From Amorphophallus konjac (taxonomy: Eukaryota; Streptophyta; Magnoliopsida; Alismatales; Araceae), in contig CM040127.1 of NCBI GenBank assembly GCA_022559845.1, positions 28,978,708 through 29,042,707 of the forward strand: a stretch of DNA of 64,000 nucleotides. The letters are read 5' to 3'. The number at the start of each line of letters is the position of its first letter. The stretch's first letter is position 1. The position numbers and the translations under genes are program-made. A model generated the notes under the pieces. The model saw nothing but the letters and a program-made list of their open reading frames with translations. It searched no databases and was not told where the DNA came from. Below are positions 1 to 11,066 of the stretch, piece after piece.

Positions 1-1721
1 TGCAGCAAACTGCTCAACCAGAAAACTTACATCAAGAAGGAGCAACTGAGGTAGGTGAACCCTCAGGTGAGGTAGTATTTCACAAAGATCATCCTAGTGA
101 AAATGTCATAGGTAATTTGCATGATCCCACTAGGACAAGGTCTCACTTTAGAACTGTCCAAGAACAGGACTTAGCTGCTTTGACATCTCAGGTAGAACCC
201 AAGACTGTGGAAGAGGCTTTAAAGCATGATTCTTGGGTATCCTCCATGGGTGAGGAATTAAATCAATTTGAGAAAAATAATGTATGGAAACTAGTTCCTA
301 GACCTGAAAACACTCATGTCATTGGCACTAAATGGGTTTTCAAAAATAAGATTGATGAAAATGGAGCTATCTCTAGAAACAAAGCAAGACTTGTAGCTCA
401 AGGCTACAGTCAGGAATTTGGTGTGGATTTTGATGAATCCTATGCACCAGTAGCTAGGATGGAAGCTATAAGAATTCTGTTTGCATTTGCATGCTCTAGA
501 AACATTCGGCTACAGCAAATGGATGTCAAAAGCGCATTCTTAAATGGGTTATTGAAGGAAGAGGTATATGTTGAACAACCTCCTGGGTTTAATTTCTCTG
601 TTCAGCCTAACATGGTTTTTAGGTTGAATAAAGCCCTCTATGGATTGAAGCAGGCTCCCCGAGCCTGGTATGAGAGACTTTCTGAGTTCATTGTGAGCAA
701 GGGCTACATTCGAGGTAAGGTTGACCAAACCCTCTTCACCAAAAGTCTCGGAAAGGAGTTAATCGTGGTCCAGGTATATGTTGATGATATCATTTTCGGA
801 TCTAACAATTCAAAATTATGTAAAGATTTTTCTGAGTCTATGTCCCAAGAATTTGAAATGAGTCTAGTTGGCGAACTAAAATATTTTCTTGGGCTGCAGG
901 TCAAACAAATGGAGGATGGTTGTTTCATAAATCAAACCAAGTATACTCTGGAGATGCTGAAAAGGTTTGGAATGACCAACCTCAAGACAATCTCAACACC
1001 CATGGGTACCAGCTCCTCACTGGATTCAGACGAAAAAGGTAAAGAGGTGGATGCTAAACTATATAGAGGTATGATCGGTTCACTCCTCTACTTAACTGCA
1101 TCCAGGCCCGACATTCAATTTAGTGTAGGAATGTGTGCCAGATACCAGGCTAGGCCTACTGAATTGCATCTGGCAGCTGTAAAGAGAATTTTTAGATACT
1201 TATCTGCCACCCATGATCTAGGTCTCTGGTATCCTGCATCATGTAGTTTAGATCTCATTGCATACACTGATGCAGATTATGCAGGATGTAAATTGGACAG
1301 GAAGAGCACTAGTGGTCACTGCAAATTTCTAGGAGGGTGCTTAGTCTCTTGGGGATCCAAGAAGCAACACTCTGTGGCTCTCTCTACTGCTGAAGCTGAG
1401 TATGTGGCAGCAGGGAGCTGTGGCACACAGGTTATATGGATAAAACACCAGCTTCTGGACTACTCGGTTGAGCTAGGTTGTACTTCTATCTTTTGTGACA
1501 ATACTAGTGCAATAAATATTGCAAAGAATCCTGTACTTCATTCCCGAACTAAACACATTGAAATCAGGCATCATTTTATTCGAGATGAAGTAGCTAGGAG
1601 GACTTTTGAGTTGATCCATGTTGGCACTAACTCACAAATTGCAGATATCTTCACTAAGCCACTGGATACTGAGAAATTTAGCACTTTGCGCAGAGAACTA
1701 GGTATTTACAGAATTTCATGA
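1..1721 (+). CDS. Ty1/copia pol, 3' part (reverse transcriptase + RNase H), partial at left edge
   Basis: This is the C-terminal part of a copia polyprotein, which copies element RNA into DNA inside virus-like particles. The frame is open from base 3 and ends at TGA 1719-1721. It has no stop upstream, so it continues off the left edge and no true start is visible. The RT region holds [23 protein letters not shown] and the catalytic YVDDIIFG box (about bases 775-800). The RNase H region holds [27 protein letters not shown], a CDNTSAI block and the terminal [11 protein letters not shown] and IADIFTKPL blocks typical of plant copia elements. No frameshift or stop is seen in 534 codons, which suggests a fairly young copy. 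Gag, protease and integrase lie outside the window. Family is certain. SIRE/Maximus lineage is inferred from the long 3' UTR with several GGGGGAG tracts and the 2.2-kb LTR. Confidence 0.95.
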   Translation, partial: QQTAQPENLHQEGATEVGEPSGEVVFHKDHPSENVIGNLHDPTRTRSHFRTVQEQDLAALTSQVEPKTVEEALKHDSWVSSMGEELNQFEKNNVWKLVPRPENTHVIGTKWVFKNKIDENGAISRNKARLVAQGYSQEFGVDFDESYAPVARMEAIRILFAFACSRNIRLQQMDVKSAFLNGLLKEEVYVEQPPGFNFSVQPNMVFRLNKALYGLKQAPRAWYERLSEFIVSKGYIRGKVDQTLFTKSLGKELIVVQVYVDDIIFGSNNSKLCKDFSESMSQEFEMSLVGELKYFLGLQVKQMEDGCFINQTKYTLEMLKRFGMTNLKTISTPMGTSSSLDSDEKGKEVDAKLYRGMIGSLLYLTASRPDIQFSVGMCARYQARPTELHLAAVKRIFRYLSATHDLGLWYPASCSLDLIAYTDADYAGCKLDRKSTSGHCKFLGGCLVSWGSKKQHSVALSTAEAEYVAAGSCGTQVIWIKHQLLDYSVELGCTSIFCDNTSAINIAKNPVLHSRTKHIEIRHHFIRDEVARRTFELIHVGTNSQIADIFTKPLDTEKFSTLRRELGIYRIS

Positions 1722-3289
1722 TTGAATAATTGATTTCTGAATACCATGTCATGTGTTATTGTGCTTATCATATTCATTGTCTGTTGCTGAAGAAATAACT
1801 TCATTATGAGTGTTTGGTGACTCACTCCATTTTGATTGAATAGTATGTTCAAACTTCATGGTGTTCTCTTTGAAGTGTTTTGAGGGTTGTCTTGGTTAAG
1901 TCTGTGTTGGGGTCAAGGTCTCAGGGGGAGCTAGATTTATAATAGGTGCTTTGGTCTTTGGCCTAATTTGAACTTACTCCGAACGACATCTTGCTGACAT
2001 CAAAAGAGAATCAGGTTGATTAGGTGTATAAAAGAAAGAGTTGGATGCTTTATCCTTTAAGACTGTTTATCTAATTTCTTGTTGGAATTTCAGCTGTTAG
2101 TCCCACTGAGATCAAAATCTGAATTCAAAGATTATCTTCCTACACGGTAACTGTCTTCTGATCTAGCCAGTACTGCATACCTACTTAGTCAATGTTGAGT
2201 CCGAAATGAGGTATTTTGTGCTTTAGTCTGAATCACCTTGGATCTGGTGCATTGTTCTCAAACGGACTCAAGCTTAATTAACAAGGTTTTAAGAGCTGGT
2301 TAATAAAAACAAATTTCATAAAATTGTTATCAACCTTGTTAACTGCTCATTGAGAAACTGGGATTTTCATCAATGAAGTGAAAAAACATCCCATGTCATG
2401 AGATGGCAGTACTTATCTGGTTTCTTATTAATTGTCTTGATCATACAGAGCTATGGTACATATCTGGTTAGTAACTGGGGTGTCTGACCTCTGATAAAGG
2501 TGTCACCTTAATGTCAACACCAGTTAGAATACTATCTCTGTCCTCTTGTCAGAAGGGGTAATGTGGTCCTGCCACCGAGTAACTGGGGTTTCATGCCTCT
2601 AAACAAGGTGTCTCCCTAATGTCAAAGGTGTACTTGACAGACTTACCTTTGATCTTGACCATCTTTAAAGATCCTGCTCACTTGAAGTATAGCTCTTGAT
2701 TTGTTTGTTCTCAATACCACAGGTCTTTGTCTTCTGACTGTCTTACTTTATACTCTCTCAGTAAAGACTTACTTTGATCAAACTGGTATCTTGTAACTCA
2801 CTTGCTTAGAATCTGGTTCTGTGTATGGAGCGAATCCTTATTCACAGTTTTTGCATAGTCTGACTAACTGATCTTCAAAAATCCTCACATAAAATTAATG
2901 GCTTTCTTAAATTGACTAAACATCTCAATAACCTCCCTTTATCTGCCTTACTCTGTCCTGTTTTCTCTCTATAGTCAGCAATTTTCCTTTCTCTGTATCT
3001 TCAGATTTGCCCCTAGTTTTGATGATGTCAAAGGGGGAGAGAGAATTGTGTGGTTTCTGTTTCAGAGTTTTTGTTGCATGCCATTGTGTTGAGGGGGAGT
3101 TAGTTATCAAGTCTGAGGTAAACTGTTGATGTGTTCAGGGGGAGTGTTCTCGTGTCATCAGAGGAAGCAAGGAAGCTAGTGCGTTGAAAGTCTGCTTTAA
3201 TTTGTCTGCATTAAATCTCTTGAAATGATCTCTTTTGAACTTATCTCTTATAATTAATATAGTGTTGCCATCATCAAAAAGGGGGAGAT
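1722..3289 (+). other. Copia 3' untranslated region with multiple polypurine tracts
   Basis: Between the pol stop and LTR A there is about 1.57 kb with no long ORF. It contains GGGGGAG tracts near 3036, 3095, 3139 and 3281. The last, AAAAAGGGGGAGA, directly abuts the LTR and is the likely plus-strand primer. The short ORFs here carry no recognisable domain. SIRE-type elements sometimes carry an env-like frame in this place, but I see none. Confidence 0.7.
3276..3288 (+). promoter_or_regulatory. Polypurine tract next to LTR A
   Basis: AAAAAGGGGGAGA lies immediately 5' of the TGTTGG that opens LTR A. It is the expected primer for plus-strand DNA synthesis. The same tract in the same wording (CATCATCAAAAAGGGGGAGA) precedes LTR B. 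Confidence 0.8.
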
Positions 3290-3419
3290 TGTTGGATTTT
3301 GTGTCTTCCCTAAGTGTTTTGATGATGAGCAACACTATGTTAATTATTGTTGATATTTTTGATCAGATATCTTGCACTTGAGTTATCCATGGTTTTATAT
3401 GAAAAAGCTGCTAAGAGGT

Positions 3420-4440
3420 AACACTTCGTGTGTTCGTACAAGTTCTGTCTTCGTGCTGTTTTCCTTAAACCTCATGTCATTCTTACTTCGCGTTTTCACC
3501 TCGTGTCGAGTTAGCCATGTTGTCGTCTGATTGAGTGTTGTCTTTCACCTCGTGCAGTCTTTGATTACTGTGTTGTTTTCATGACATCCGTTTGTATTCC
3601 TGTCTTCGAGTCTATTTTCGCTAAGTCTCTAAGTTAGTCTAAGTTCAAGTGTTCGTTTCACTTCGTGTTGTTTTCTCTTCTCATGTCTTCGTGCCGTGTT
3701 CCTGAAGCTGCTCTAAAAGTTCTGATGAACTTCGAGTAGTTTTCCTGTAGACCTCGTGTCGTTCCTACTTAGTAACCACACTTCGTGACGGTTACTGTTG
3801 TCCATGTTTTCGTGTTGTGTTTACGTCTTCATGTTAATCTGTCTTCGTGTCGGTTTCTACTTTTCGTCCGTGAGTTGTGGTCACCCCGTGTTGTTTTCAT
3901 CTCGTGCTGTTCTTACTATACTTCGTGTCGTTTTCTGTGTAGTGTGTGGTTTTGTCACCACTATACTTCGTGTCGTTGTGCTTCACTTCGTGTCAACTTC
4001 ACCTCGTGTTGTTTTCACTTCGTGTCAAACTTCACCTCGTGTTATTTTCACTTCGTGTCAAACTTCACCTCGTGTTATTTTCACTTCGTGTCAAACTTCG
4101 TCTTCGTGTTGTTTTCACTTTGAGTCGTCTCTTTATATTCTGTCTTCGTGTTGGTCTCTCGCTTTAGACTTCGTATCATTTTCGCCTTGACCACACATCG
4201 TGTTACCTTCCGTAGACCTCGTGTCTTGAATATTTGCAACCACTTCGTGTCGGTTTCTGTCGTTAGCCCGTGTTGTCCTCGTGTTATTTTTGCATTCGTG
4301 ACCTCGTGTCTCTTTTGGCTTATAACCTCACCTCGTGTCATTTCCTTCTGTGTGTCTGACCTGTTACAGAGTATCTCGTGTCGTTCTTGTGTCATTTCGA
4401 ATAATAGTCACGTCGTGTTGTTACTATATACCTCATGCAG
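3420..4440 (+). repeat. Degenerate CTCGTGTYGTTTTC minisatellite in LTR A
   Basis: A roughly 15-40-bp degenerate unit around CTTCGTGTCGTTTTC or ACCTCGTGTTGTTTTC recurs dozens of times. It is most regular at 3965-4100, where TTCACTTCGTGTCAAACTT recurs almost unchanged. It lies in the likely U3 part of the LTR, upstream of the TATA box. The 112-130-aa reading frames here are products of the repeat and not genes. Confidence 0.8.
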
Positions 4441-4636
4441 TTTTGGTTTTTGTGGCCATGCAGCGTATTAATGGATTTAATCTCATTACAGGTCCGAGGA
4501 AGAACATTCCACACTCCTGGGCTGCACGTGATCCGAGACAAGAGGAACCAATCTAATAAAGGCGCGTGGCAGGAAGATTCTGGATCGAGCGTGGGAGGCA
4601 CACGCGTTCTGTGCCCTATCCACCTGCTGTTACTGC

Positions 4637-4644
4637 TATAAATA
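4637..4644 (+). promoter_or_regulatory. LTR A TATA box
   Basis: TATAAATA sits in a context shared with LTR B (GCTATAAATAGAA), about 1.35 kb into the LTR. A GAAGATTCTGGATCGAGCG block conserved with LTR B lies just upstream. This is the likely core promoter of the element, with transcription starting some 25-35 bp downstream. Confidence 0.7.
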
Positions 4645-4974
4645 GAATCCTTCGTCCTCAGATGAAGGTGATCGAACAAGAGAGGCATAGAAGAAAAAAG
4701 CAGGAAAATAGAGAGCCCTTCGATCCAGGAAAAGAAAAGAAAGAAGAAAGAATAGCAGAGAGAAAAAGAGAGAGAGCAAAAGAGTGATCAGAAGAATTGT
4801 TTTGACTTGCGGATCAAATCCGAAGTCTATTGCTCTGTATTGAGCTACATTGTTTCCATTTTCTGGCATTTGATTTCCTTCGTTCGTATTTTTCGTTTAT
4901 TGTTATTACCTTTCTTCAACTGTTCTTGTTTGTGTTTCTGATCCTCTGGACTGAGGTCGGGGTCCTCTTGTGAG

Positions 4975-5190
4975 ATCAGGAGAAGGGAGAGTCAATCTCC
5001 AGTCTGCAAGCAGCAGGTGGGCTGCTTGTAGGTTCCCTCCGGGTTGGGAGGAAGAGGGGTCTTCGACCTCTGGTTCACTAGTAGCAGGGCTGCTACTAGT
5101 GGGGTTCCCTCTTGGTAAAGAGGAAGAGAGACGAGAGTCTCTGGGTTCTAGTGACTGCTGGTCGCTAGAGGTTCCCTCCGGGTAGGAGGA
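4975..5190 (+). other. Hairpin array in LTR A leader
   Basis: Consecutive short inverted repeats lie about 340-550 bp after the TATA box: GGAGA/TCTCC (4986-5000), CAAGCAGC/GCTGCTTG (5007-5028), CCTCC/GGAGG (5036-5051), a 12-bp palindrome arm CACTAGTAGCAG/CTGCTACTAGTG (5076-5101), CCTCTT/AAGAGG (near 5106-5122), TCTAGTGAC/GTCGCTAGA (near 5148-5171), and CCTCC/GGAGG again. The same architecture occurs in LTR B with paired base changes. Function is unknown; a structured leader, packaging signal or dimerisation site is possible. Confidence 0.6.
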
Positions 5191-5535
5191 AGAGGAGAGG
5201 TTGTTCTCCTGGGAAGCTGTGTATCAGCAGTTGTTTGGCAAGCTGTGTTGCCCAGCCATTAGTGAAGCCACACTCGGTTTGAGTGTGGGGTGGATGTAGG
5301 TCTGAAGGACCGAACCACCTTAAAATCCTCTGAGTCCTTGTGTGATCGATTGTGGTAATATTGTGGTATGCCTTCTATTTGCTTGAGCTATTAACTGCAT
5401 TGCATCATTTTCGATAGTCGGAGCTCGAGGTTATTTGCGTTTAGCAATATCCTCTGCAGTATTTTTTTAATTCTTCGAAAAACAGTGATCTATTCATCCC
5501 CTCCCCTTCTAGATCACTTCATATTGTACTTATCA

Positions 5536-5546
5536 GTTGGTATCAC
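5536..5546 (+). promoter_or_regulatory. Primer-binding-site-like sequence after LTR A
   Basis: GTTGGTATCAC resembles the copia PBS TTGGTATCAGAGC, complementary to the 3' end of initiator tRNA-Met. The match breaks off after TATCA, where coding-like gag sequence begins. A deletion apparently started inside the PBS, so reverse transcription of this unit may be impaired. Confidence 0.55.
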
Positions 5547-6801
5547 TTCCTTGAAGGAAGAAAATGATTCACTACTGAGTCAGAAGAAGGAAACCGATAA
5601 ATTACAAGATAAGCTGATTGAAGAAAACCTTCATCTGAAGGAACAAAACAAAAAGCTAATGGTTCTTAATACTATTTTTTCTGAAAAATGGCTGACAGTT
5701 GAAAAAGGGAAATCTATTCTGAAAGAAAATGAAGTGAGTATTGAATTCACATTGACACAAGAAAATGAGACTCTGAAGAGTCTGAATGATGAATTGCAAA
5801 ATCAACTTATTTTGTGTGAGGACCACATTGTGTCTTTGGAAAGAGAAATTGAAGATCTAAGAAACTCCCTGTCAAAATTTGTTAAGGGAAGAGACAATTT
5901 GAATAAGCTCCTTGGTGCGAATGTGAATTTTCAGAAGGAGGGACTGGGTTACAGTCCAGACATGAAGAAGGCTGAGAAGGCTTTTGGAGAAAAATTGAAG
6001 ACTATTTTCGTTAAAAGTTCAGAACAAGAAAAGCCCTCTACCTCATTCTCACCTCAGTACAAAAATCAGAAAGAGAATGAAAAACAGAAAACATATAGAA
6101 AGAACTCTTCTATGCATATTGATCACAGTCCTCACCCACACTCGCATACATCTAGAAAGAAAATGATCTGTCACTACTGTCACAAACACGGACATTTGAT
6201 GCATGATTGTAATTTGATGGAAAAGGATGACCTAGCAGCTGCTCAAAACAATCAGGCTAGAAAGCATGTCCCGTGGGATAAGAAAATTGATGGTTATAAC
6301 TGTGGAAAAATAGGACATGTTGCTGCACAATGCTGGTCAGGGTCGTTTAGAAGAAACTCCCTTTAATGTTCTCATTGTAGAAAGCATGGCCACACAGTCA
6401 AAGACTGTTGGCATATCCAGGGTAGGAATGTGAATTTCAAATATGCTAAATTTCCTACAAAGAAAAATGACTTTGGAAGAAATAAAGTTGCATATAAAAG
6501 AAAGATTTCTACATGTTCTGAATGTGGTAAGCTAGGCCACAAAGCTGCCAACTGTTGGCTAGCTGATTATGGAAAGAAAAATTTTCATGATAATCAAAGA
6601 AATACTCATGCTCATCTACATAGGCATCATACTTCAGCTAATTCGGCGGTGTCATGTAGATATTGTGGAAGGCTTGGTCATTCCATGAATAATTGCTATC
6701 TGATGGAATTTGATGATTATTCTGCTAAGAAACCTTTTAGAACCCCTGCGAGGGTTAATTCAGGACCCAAGACTTCTTGGGTTCCTACAGGATCAACTTG
6801 A
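5547..6801 (+). pseudogene. Copia gag remnant (coiled coil + zinc knuckles), one internal stop, 5' truncated
   Basis: Open frame continuing through the PBS with no credible start codon, so the N-terminal capsid part is missing. The first ~130 residues are a Lys/Glu-rich coiled coil (SLKEENDSLL..., LKSLNDELQNQL). Next comes the FVKGRDNLNKLLG segment typical of SIRE-type gag. CCHC knuckles follow: CHYCHKHGHLMHDC, a variant NCGKIGHVAAQC lacking the first Cys, CSHCRKHGHTVKDC, CSECGKLGHKAANC and CRYCGRLGHSMNNC. An in-frame TAA at 6364-6366 separates the second and third knuckles; the same frame then reads on to 6801. No protease, integrase or RT follows before LTR B. In intact elements the protein forms the particle and binds element RNA. 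This copy cannot give full-length product. Confidence 0.85.
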
Positions 6802-9181
6802 TCAATAATTTGCAGGTGTGCCTTGGGACTGGAATAAAAGGGGTAATGATCCAAGGCACTCAAGAATGAAAACCCCATTCTCACATTGTTCAGGTAATCT
6901 CTCTCTGCATTTCCCATTTTGAAACTTATTGCATATCTGGTTTGATGTATTTTTGCATATTCATTCATCATCTGCCAGTTGCATTATTTTCTGATCATGC
7001 ACTCTGAAATTTCTGAATATCTGAACTGAATGTGAATGCTGTTTGAAAACTGTCTGTTGCATAATTCATTGAAAATCTGAATTGCTTATAGAACTGTTGA
7101 GTTTACCTTGTTATTCATGACCTCGATGGTATATCAAATGGTAAGCTACCAAAAGACAGGGAAATCTGTCTGGAGGTCCTTACTATGTGAGAGCTGGTCT
7201 TTTAGACCAAGTGCTCCGCCTAGTACCATGGGTCATGTTGCTTGATAGGGCAGTCTGAATGTGCATGTATCATTTGGAATCATATGCTCAGTTTTCAGTG
7301 CAAGCATTGCATGTTTTCAGGGGAGATCACTTGCATTTCCTTGCATAGCAATTCAATGTTGAATCTTTGCATGTCCCTGCATGCATTTAGTGCATTGCAT
7401 CTCCCTGTATTGAAAATGCCAAAAAGAGAGTTTGAATGCATATTGTGAGGGGGAGTCAATGCATTGCACATAGGTTGTCAAATGCATACATTTGTCAGAA
7501 TTCATAGCATATCCTTTCTTATTATTTTTGTTGACAAACCTTGATCATATTCTGAAAAAAAAAAAAACTTTGTGCTTCAAAATCTCTCTTAACAATTGAT
7601 AATTCTCCTATCAATTGATATCATTTGACTTCAGAATTCTATCAGTCTTTCATGAAGATTTCAATGGGCTATCTCGATCATAAATCTGAAAAACTCTTGA
7701 ACTAGAAATCTTCTATTATACATTCTTAAGAATGACTGAAATAACTCATGTGGTTTAAGCTTAATGTATTTATAGAGTTTAACTTTAAAATCTCTTAACA
7801 TATCTGAATCATGTTTAATAAATCTTAACCAAATGGTTCATGCTGTGTCTTGCAAAAACATCTGAAGTCTGCATTTTTGAATACAAGACTTTATTTGGTT
7901 AAGTACATGAGATTAATATTGATTTGAAGTAAATGAATGTTTCTGAATTGTCTAAAGGGCAAAGTAATTGTCAGAGCAATGACCTTGGTCACTGAGAAAC
8001 ACATATCCAAAGGACTGTGTCATGAGGTGCCTTAATTAACTCTGCATAAAATTCATGGAAATTAGGCAGAGCAATGGCATGCACACTGAGAAATACAACT
8101 CACTCATCAAGACATGATTTGCAATGTGTCATGATGTGTAAATGCTAACTCTGTTCATACAAAGCATGACTGTTAGTCACACTAAGTGCTTAGGGATATT
8201 GGCCTCTGATCAAGGTATATCCTCTAGTTACAAGGTGTGAACTGAACTAGAGTGCTCATAAAATTTGTAGCAAGAAAATTCTTGAACAAATTGATATATC
8301 TGAATTTTGGTGCTAAAATCAAATTGCTACAACCCTAGACAACAACATATGACTTCATAATTGCTTGATTTCAATACTGATGCATGTAATTCCTAAAGAA
8401 GTCAATAAATTTGATTGTGTAAGAGAAAGGGAGTCTTATCAAGATAAATATGAGGGCTTGGTTCATTTTTATTAAACCATGATTTTAGATATCAATACAG
8501 AATTTTATTGATAAACTCTGCATACATCATGTTTAAACCATGCTGTTCAATAAATGTCATTCATAAGCCCTTATGATAGAAGACTTTGAAAACTTATGTT
8601 TTAGATTTATGAGATTGATATCTCTTTGAAAATCTGCCTGAAATTTTCTGGATTTGGAGCATCCTTGAAAAATCTGTTAACTGAATTTCTTCTGCTCATG
8701 TTATTGGTTCATTGACCTGAACTTCTCCCTGTTTGCCCCTGTGGTCTCCTTCTCATTCATCTCATAAGATTCCACTTATTGAGGGGGAGATTCCAAGTCT
8801 TGCATCAATTTCATATCAATTGGCATCTATTCAGGGGGAGCATTCCTTGTCACACTGAATCATGTTCATATCATTTGTGACCTTGCATTCACATACTTAG
8901 GGGGAGTATTGCATTCCTTGTTGCATCTGCATTTTTACATTTAACCCTTCCCATGGTTTATTTTGTTTATATCAAAGGGGGAGATTGTTTTCCAAAAAGG
9001 GAGAATCATGTTCTTGAAAGGGGGAGAATTTGACTGAACTTTTATACATGCTTTAATTTCTCAAATTATTTTCTTTTTGATGAAGTCAAAGGGGGAGAAT
9101 AATTTGAGTCTTCAGAATGCCTCACATCATCAGAATGACTCAATATATTGAAAGTGTTGCCATCATCAAAAAGGGGGAGAT
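6802..9181 (+). other. Non-coding 3' region of the gag-only copia unit, with many GGGGGAG tracts
   Basis: 2.4 kb without a long ORF. GGGGGAG tracts recur from 7448 and especially between 8780 and 9180 (at least seven). The last (AAAAAGGGGGAGA, about 9168-9180) abuts LTR B. Short resemblances to the 3' UTR at 1722-3289 (for example CCTCTGATNAAGGTGTNNCC) suggest a common origin with strong divergence. Confidence 0.65.
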
Positions 9182-9379
9182 TGTTGTGCCCATGTGGTTT
9201 TGATGATGGTTTTGGTGATTGATTTTGGTCTTGATGATTGGTGTTTGATGTTAATTACTGTAAGTCATTTTGTTGTGTAAGTCATTGCATTTGAAGTTCA
9301 GACTGGTTATCTCCTGCATAAAGCTTTCACATGCATTACTTGTTCAAGTGTAAACTCTGTCAGCATTGTCTGGACATAC

Positions 9380-9845
9380 ACATCGACTGTTCATGCGAAG
9401 TCTAGACATTCTGATCAAGTTTGTACATTGGTCTTGGCATATGCATTCATAAAGTATATACACTCTTCGGTTGACTTCAACTGAAGTCTGTACATCGACA
9501 TGCATTACATCAAGTGTGTACATTGCATAGCATGTTGCGTCAAAGTCCATACAGTGCATTGCATTGGCTAAGTGTATACACTGTCAGTCTCATTTAGAGT
9601 CAAAGTCCATACATTGGATTGTTACTCACATCGCCTTCAGGCCTCCAAGTCTATACACTGGAGTCGTCTGCTGTGAGGACAGCAAGTCTGTACACTGGCC
9701 TTCCTTCATGATAAACTACAAGTCTACACATTCAACACTGGTCTTCCAAGTCTGTACAGCGTGAAGTCTATACTTTGGCACTGTAGCTCGCTCGTGCAAG
9801 TCTATACTTTGGACTGTTCTTCAAAGTCTGTACATCAGATTGTAC
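9380..9845 (+). repeat. AAGTCTRTACAYTGG minisatellite in LTR B
   Basis: About twelve imperfect copies of a unit containing AAGTCTRTACAYTGG (for example CAAGTCTGTACACTGG and AAGTCTATACTTTGG) are spaced 30-50 bp apart. LTR A lacks this array, so the two LTR heads evolved by different repeat expansions or come from different subfamilies. Confidence 0.75.
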
Positions 9846-9849
9846 ATCA

Positions 9850-10500
9850 TCTTCGTGCTGTTTCTGTACTTGAGTTTTCGTGTTGTTTCCCCTCACTAAC
9901 ACGAAAAGATCTCGTGTCGTATGAGCTTACAACACTTCGTGTTGATTTCCATGCGTGACAGGAAAGCTTGTATGAGGTTAGACTTCGTGTCGTTTCCCTT
10001 GTCTTCATCTTCGTGTTGTTTTAGTGTCTACGTCTCCGTGTTATTTTTATGTTTCTGTCTTCGTATTGGTCTTACGTAATCAAGTCGAGTCTGTTTGTGT
10101 TGTACCGCGTGTCGTTCTTAGTCCGTGTCGTTTACTCTTCTGTCCTAGTGTTGGTCTTTCGTTTTTGACTTAGTGTCTTTCTCGCCTTGACCACACTTCG
10201 TGTCGATTCTTGTTTTTCTTACCTCGTGTCATTTTCTTCTTTCCTCGTGCAGGACGTATCTGACCTCGTGTCATGTTCCCTATCGTGTCTTCGTGTTGTT
10301 TTTATTCTTCCTAGTCCTCGTGTCTCTCTTGTGTTGAAACCATACTTAGTGTTGGTTTCTGTTCTTGTCTTCGTGTCTTCGTGTTGTTTTTCTGTCTACC
10401 TCGTAACGTTCTCTTAGTAATGTTCATTGTGTCACCACTGTATCTCGTGTCGTTCTCTGTTTCGTGTACCTTTTTGTCGTGTCCACTAACCTCATGCAGT
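9850..10500 (+). repeat. CTTCGTGTCGTTTTC-type minisatellite in LTR B
   Basis: Same degenerate motif as in LTR A (CTTCGTGT, CCTCGTGTC, TCGTGTTGTTTT), about 25-30 copies, upstream of the TATA box. Copy number and order differ from LTR A. Confidence 0.75.
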
Positions 10501-10689
10501 TCTAGTTCTTATGGCACTCAATATTAATGGTTCTTATCTCGTTGCAGGTCCGAGGAAGAACATTCATCAGTGTCTGGGTGCACATGATCCGATACTGAAG
10601 GAACAAAAACAAAAAGGGCACGTGGCAGGAAGGTTCTGGATCGAGCGTGGGAGGCACACGCGTTTAGTGCCCTATCCATCTGCTGCCGC

Positions 10690-10697
10690 TATAAATA
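10690..10697 (+). promoter_or_regulatory. LTR B TATA box
   Basis: TATAAATA in the same context as in LTR A, preceded by the conserved GGATCGAGCGTGGGAGGCAC block. Probable core promoter. Confidence 0.7.
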
Positions 10698-11066
10698 GAA
10701 ACCTTCGCCCACCGATGAAGTGTGATCAGAGCCAAGAAAGAAAAGGCAGTGTTACAGAGAGCTCGATCCAGCAGAAGAAGAAAAATTGAGAAAGAGACAG
10801 ATAGTACTCGTGTGAAAGAGGAAGAGAGTTTAAGAGAAAGAAAAGAGAGATAGAGAGTGAGCGAGAGAGCTCGTGGAGAAGAAGAAAGAAGCTTACCTGA
10901 AGATCTGTCTTCACTGGACCGTGGATCAGATCCAGGCCAGTCAGCTCTGTTAGGAGCCAAATTGTGCATTTCGTGTTTCAGCCTCTGTTTGCTGAAGTTA
11001 TTTTCGTTTATTGTTTTTCCTTTGTTTTCTGGTTTGCTGTGCTTTCCGATCCTCTGGTCTGAGGTC

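Larger units (their letters stand above)
3290..5535 (+). repeat. Copia long terminal repeat A (~2.25 kb)
   Basis: It starts TGTTGG after the polypurine tract and ends ...TTATCA just before a primer-binding-site-like GTTGGTATCAC. Inside are a degenerate CTTCGTGTCGTTTTC-type minisatellite (about 3420-4440), a TATA box (4637-4644), and a hairpin-rich leader block (about 4975-5190). The second half closely resembles LTR B. The first few hundred bases do not, beyond short motifs such as TTTTGATGATG. It serves as 3' LTR of the pol-bearing unit and 5' LTR of the gag-only unit. The exact 3' border is inferred from the CA dinucleotide and the adjoining PBS. Confidence 0.8.

Noticed and set aside
3785..4471. 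Several 70-130-aa frames rich in Ser/Cys/Phe
   Set aside because: Translations of the CGTGT minisatellite in the LTR.
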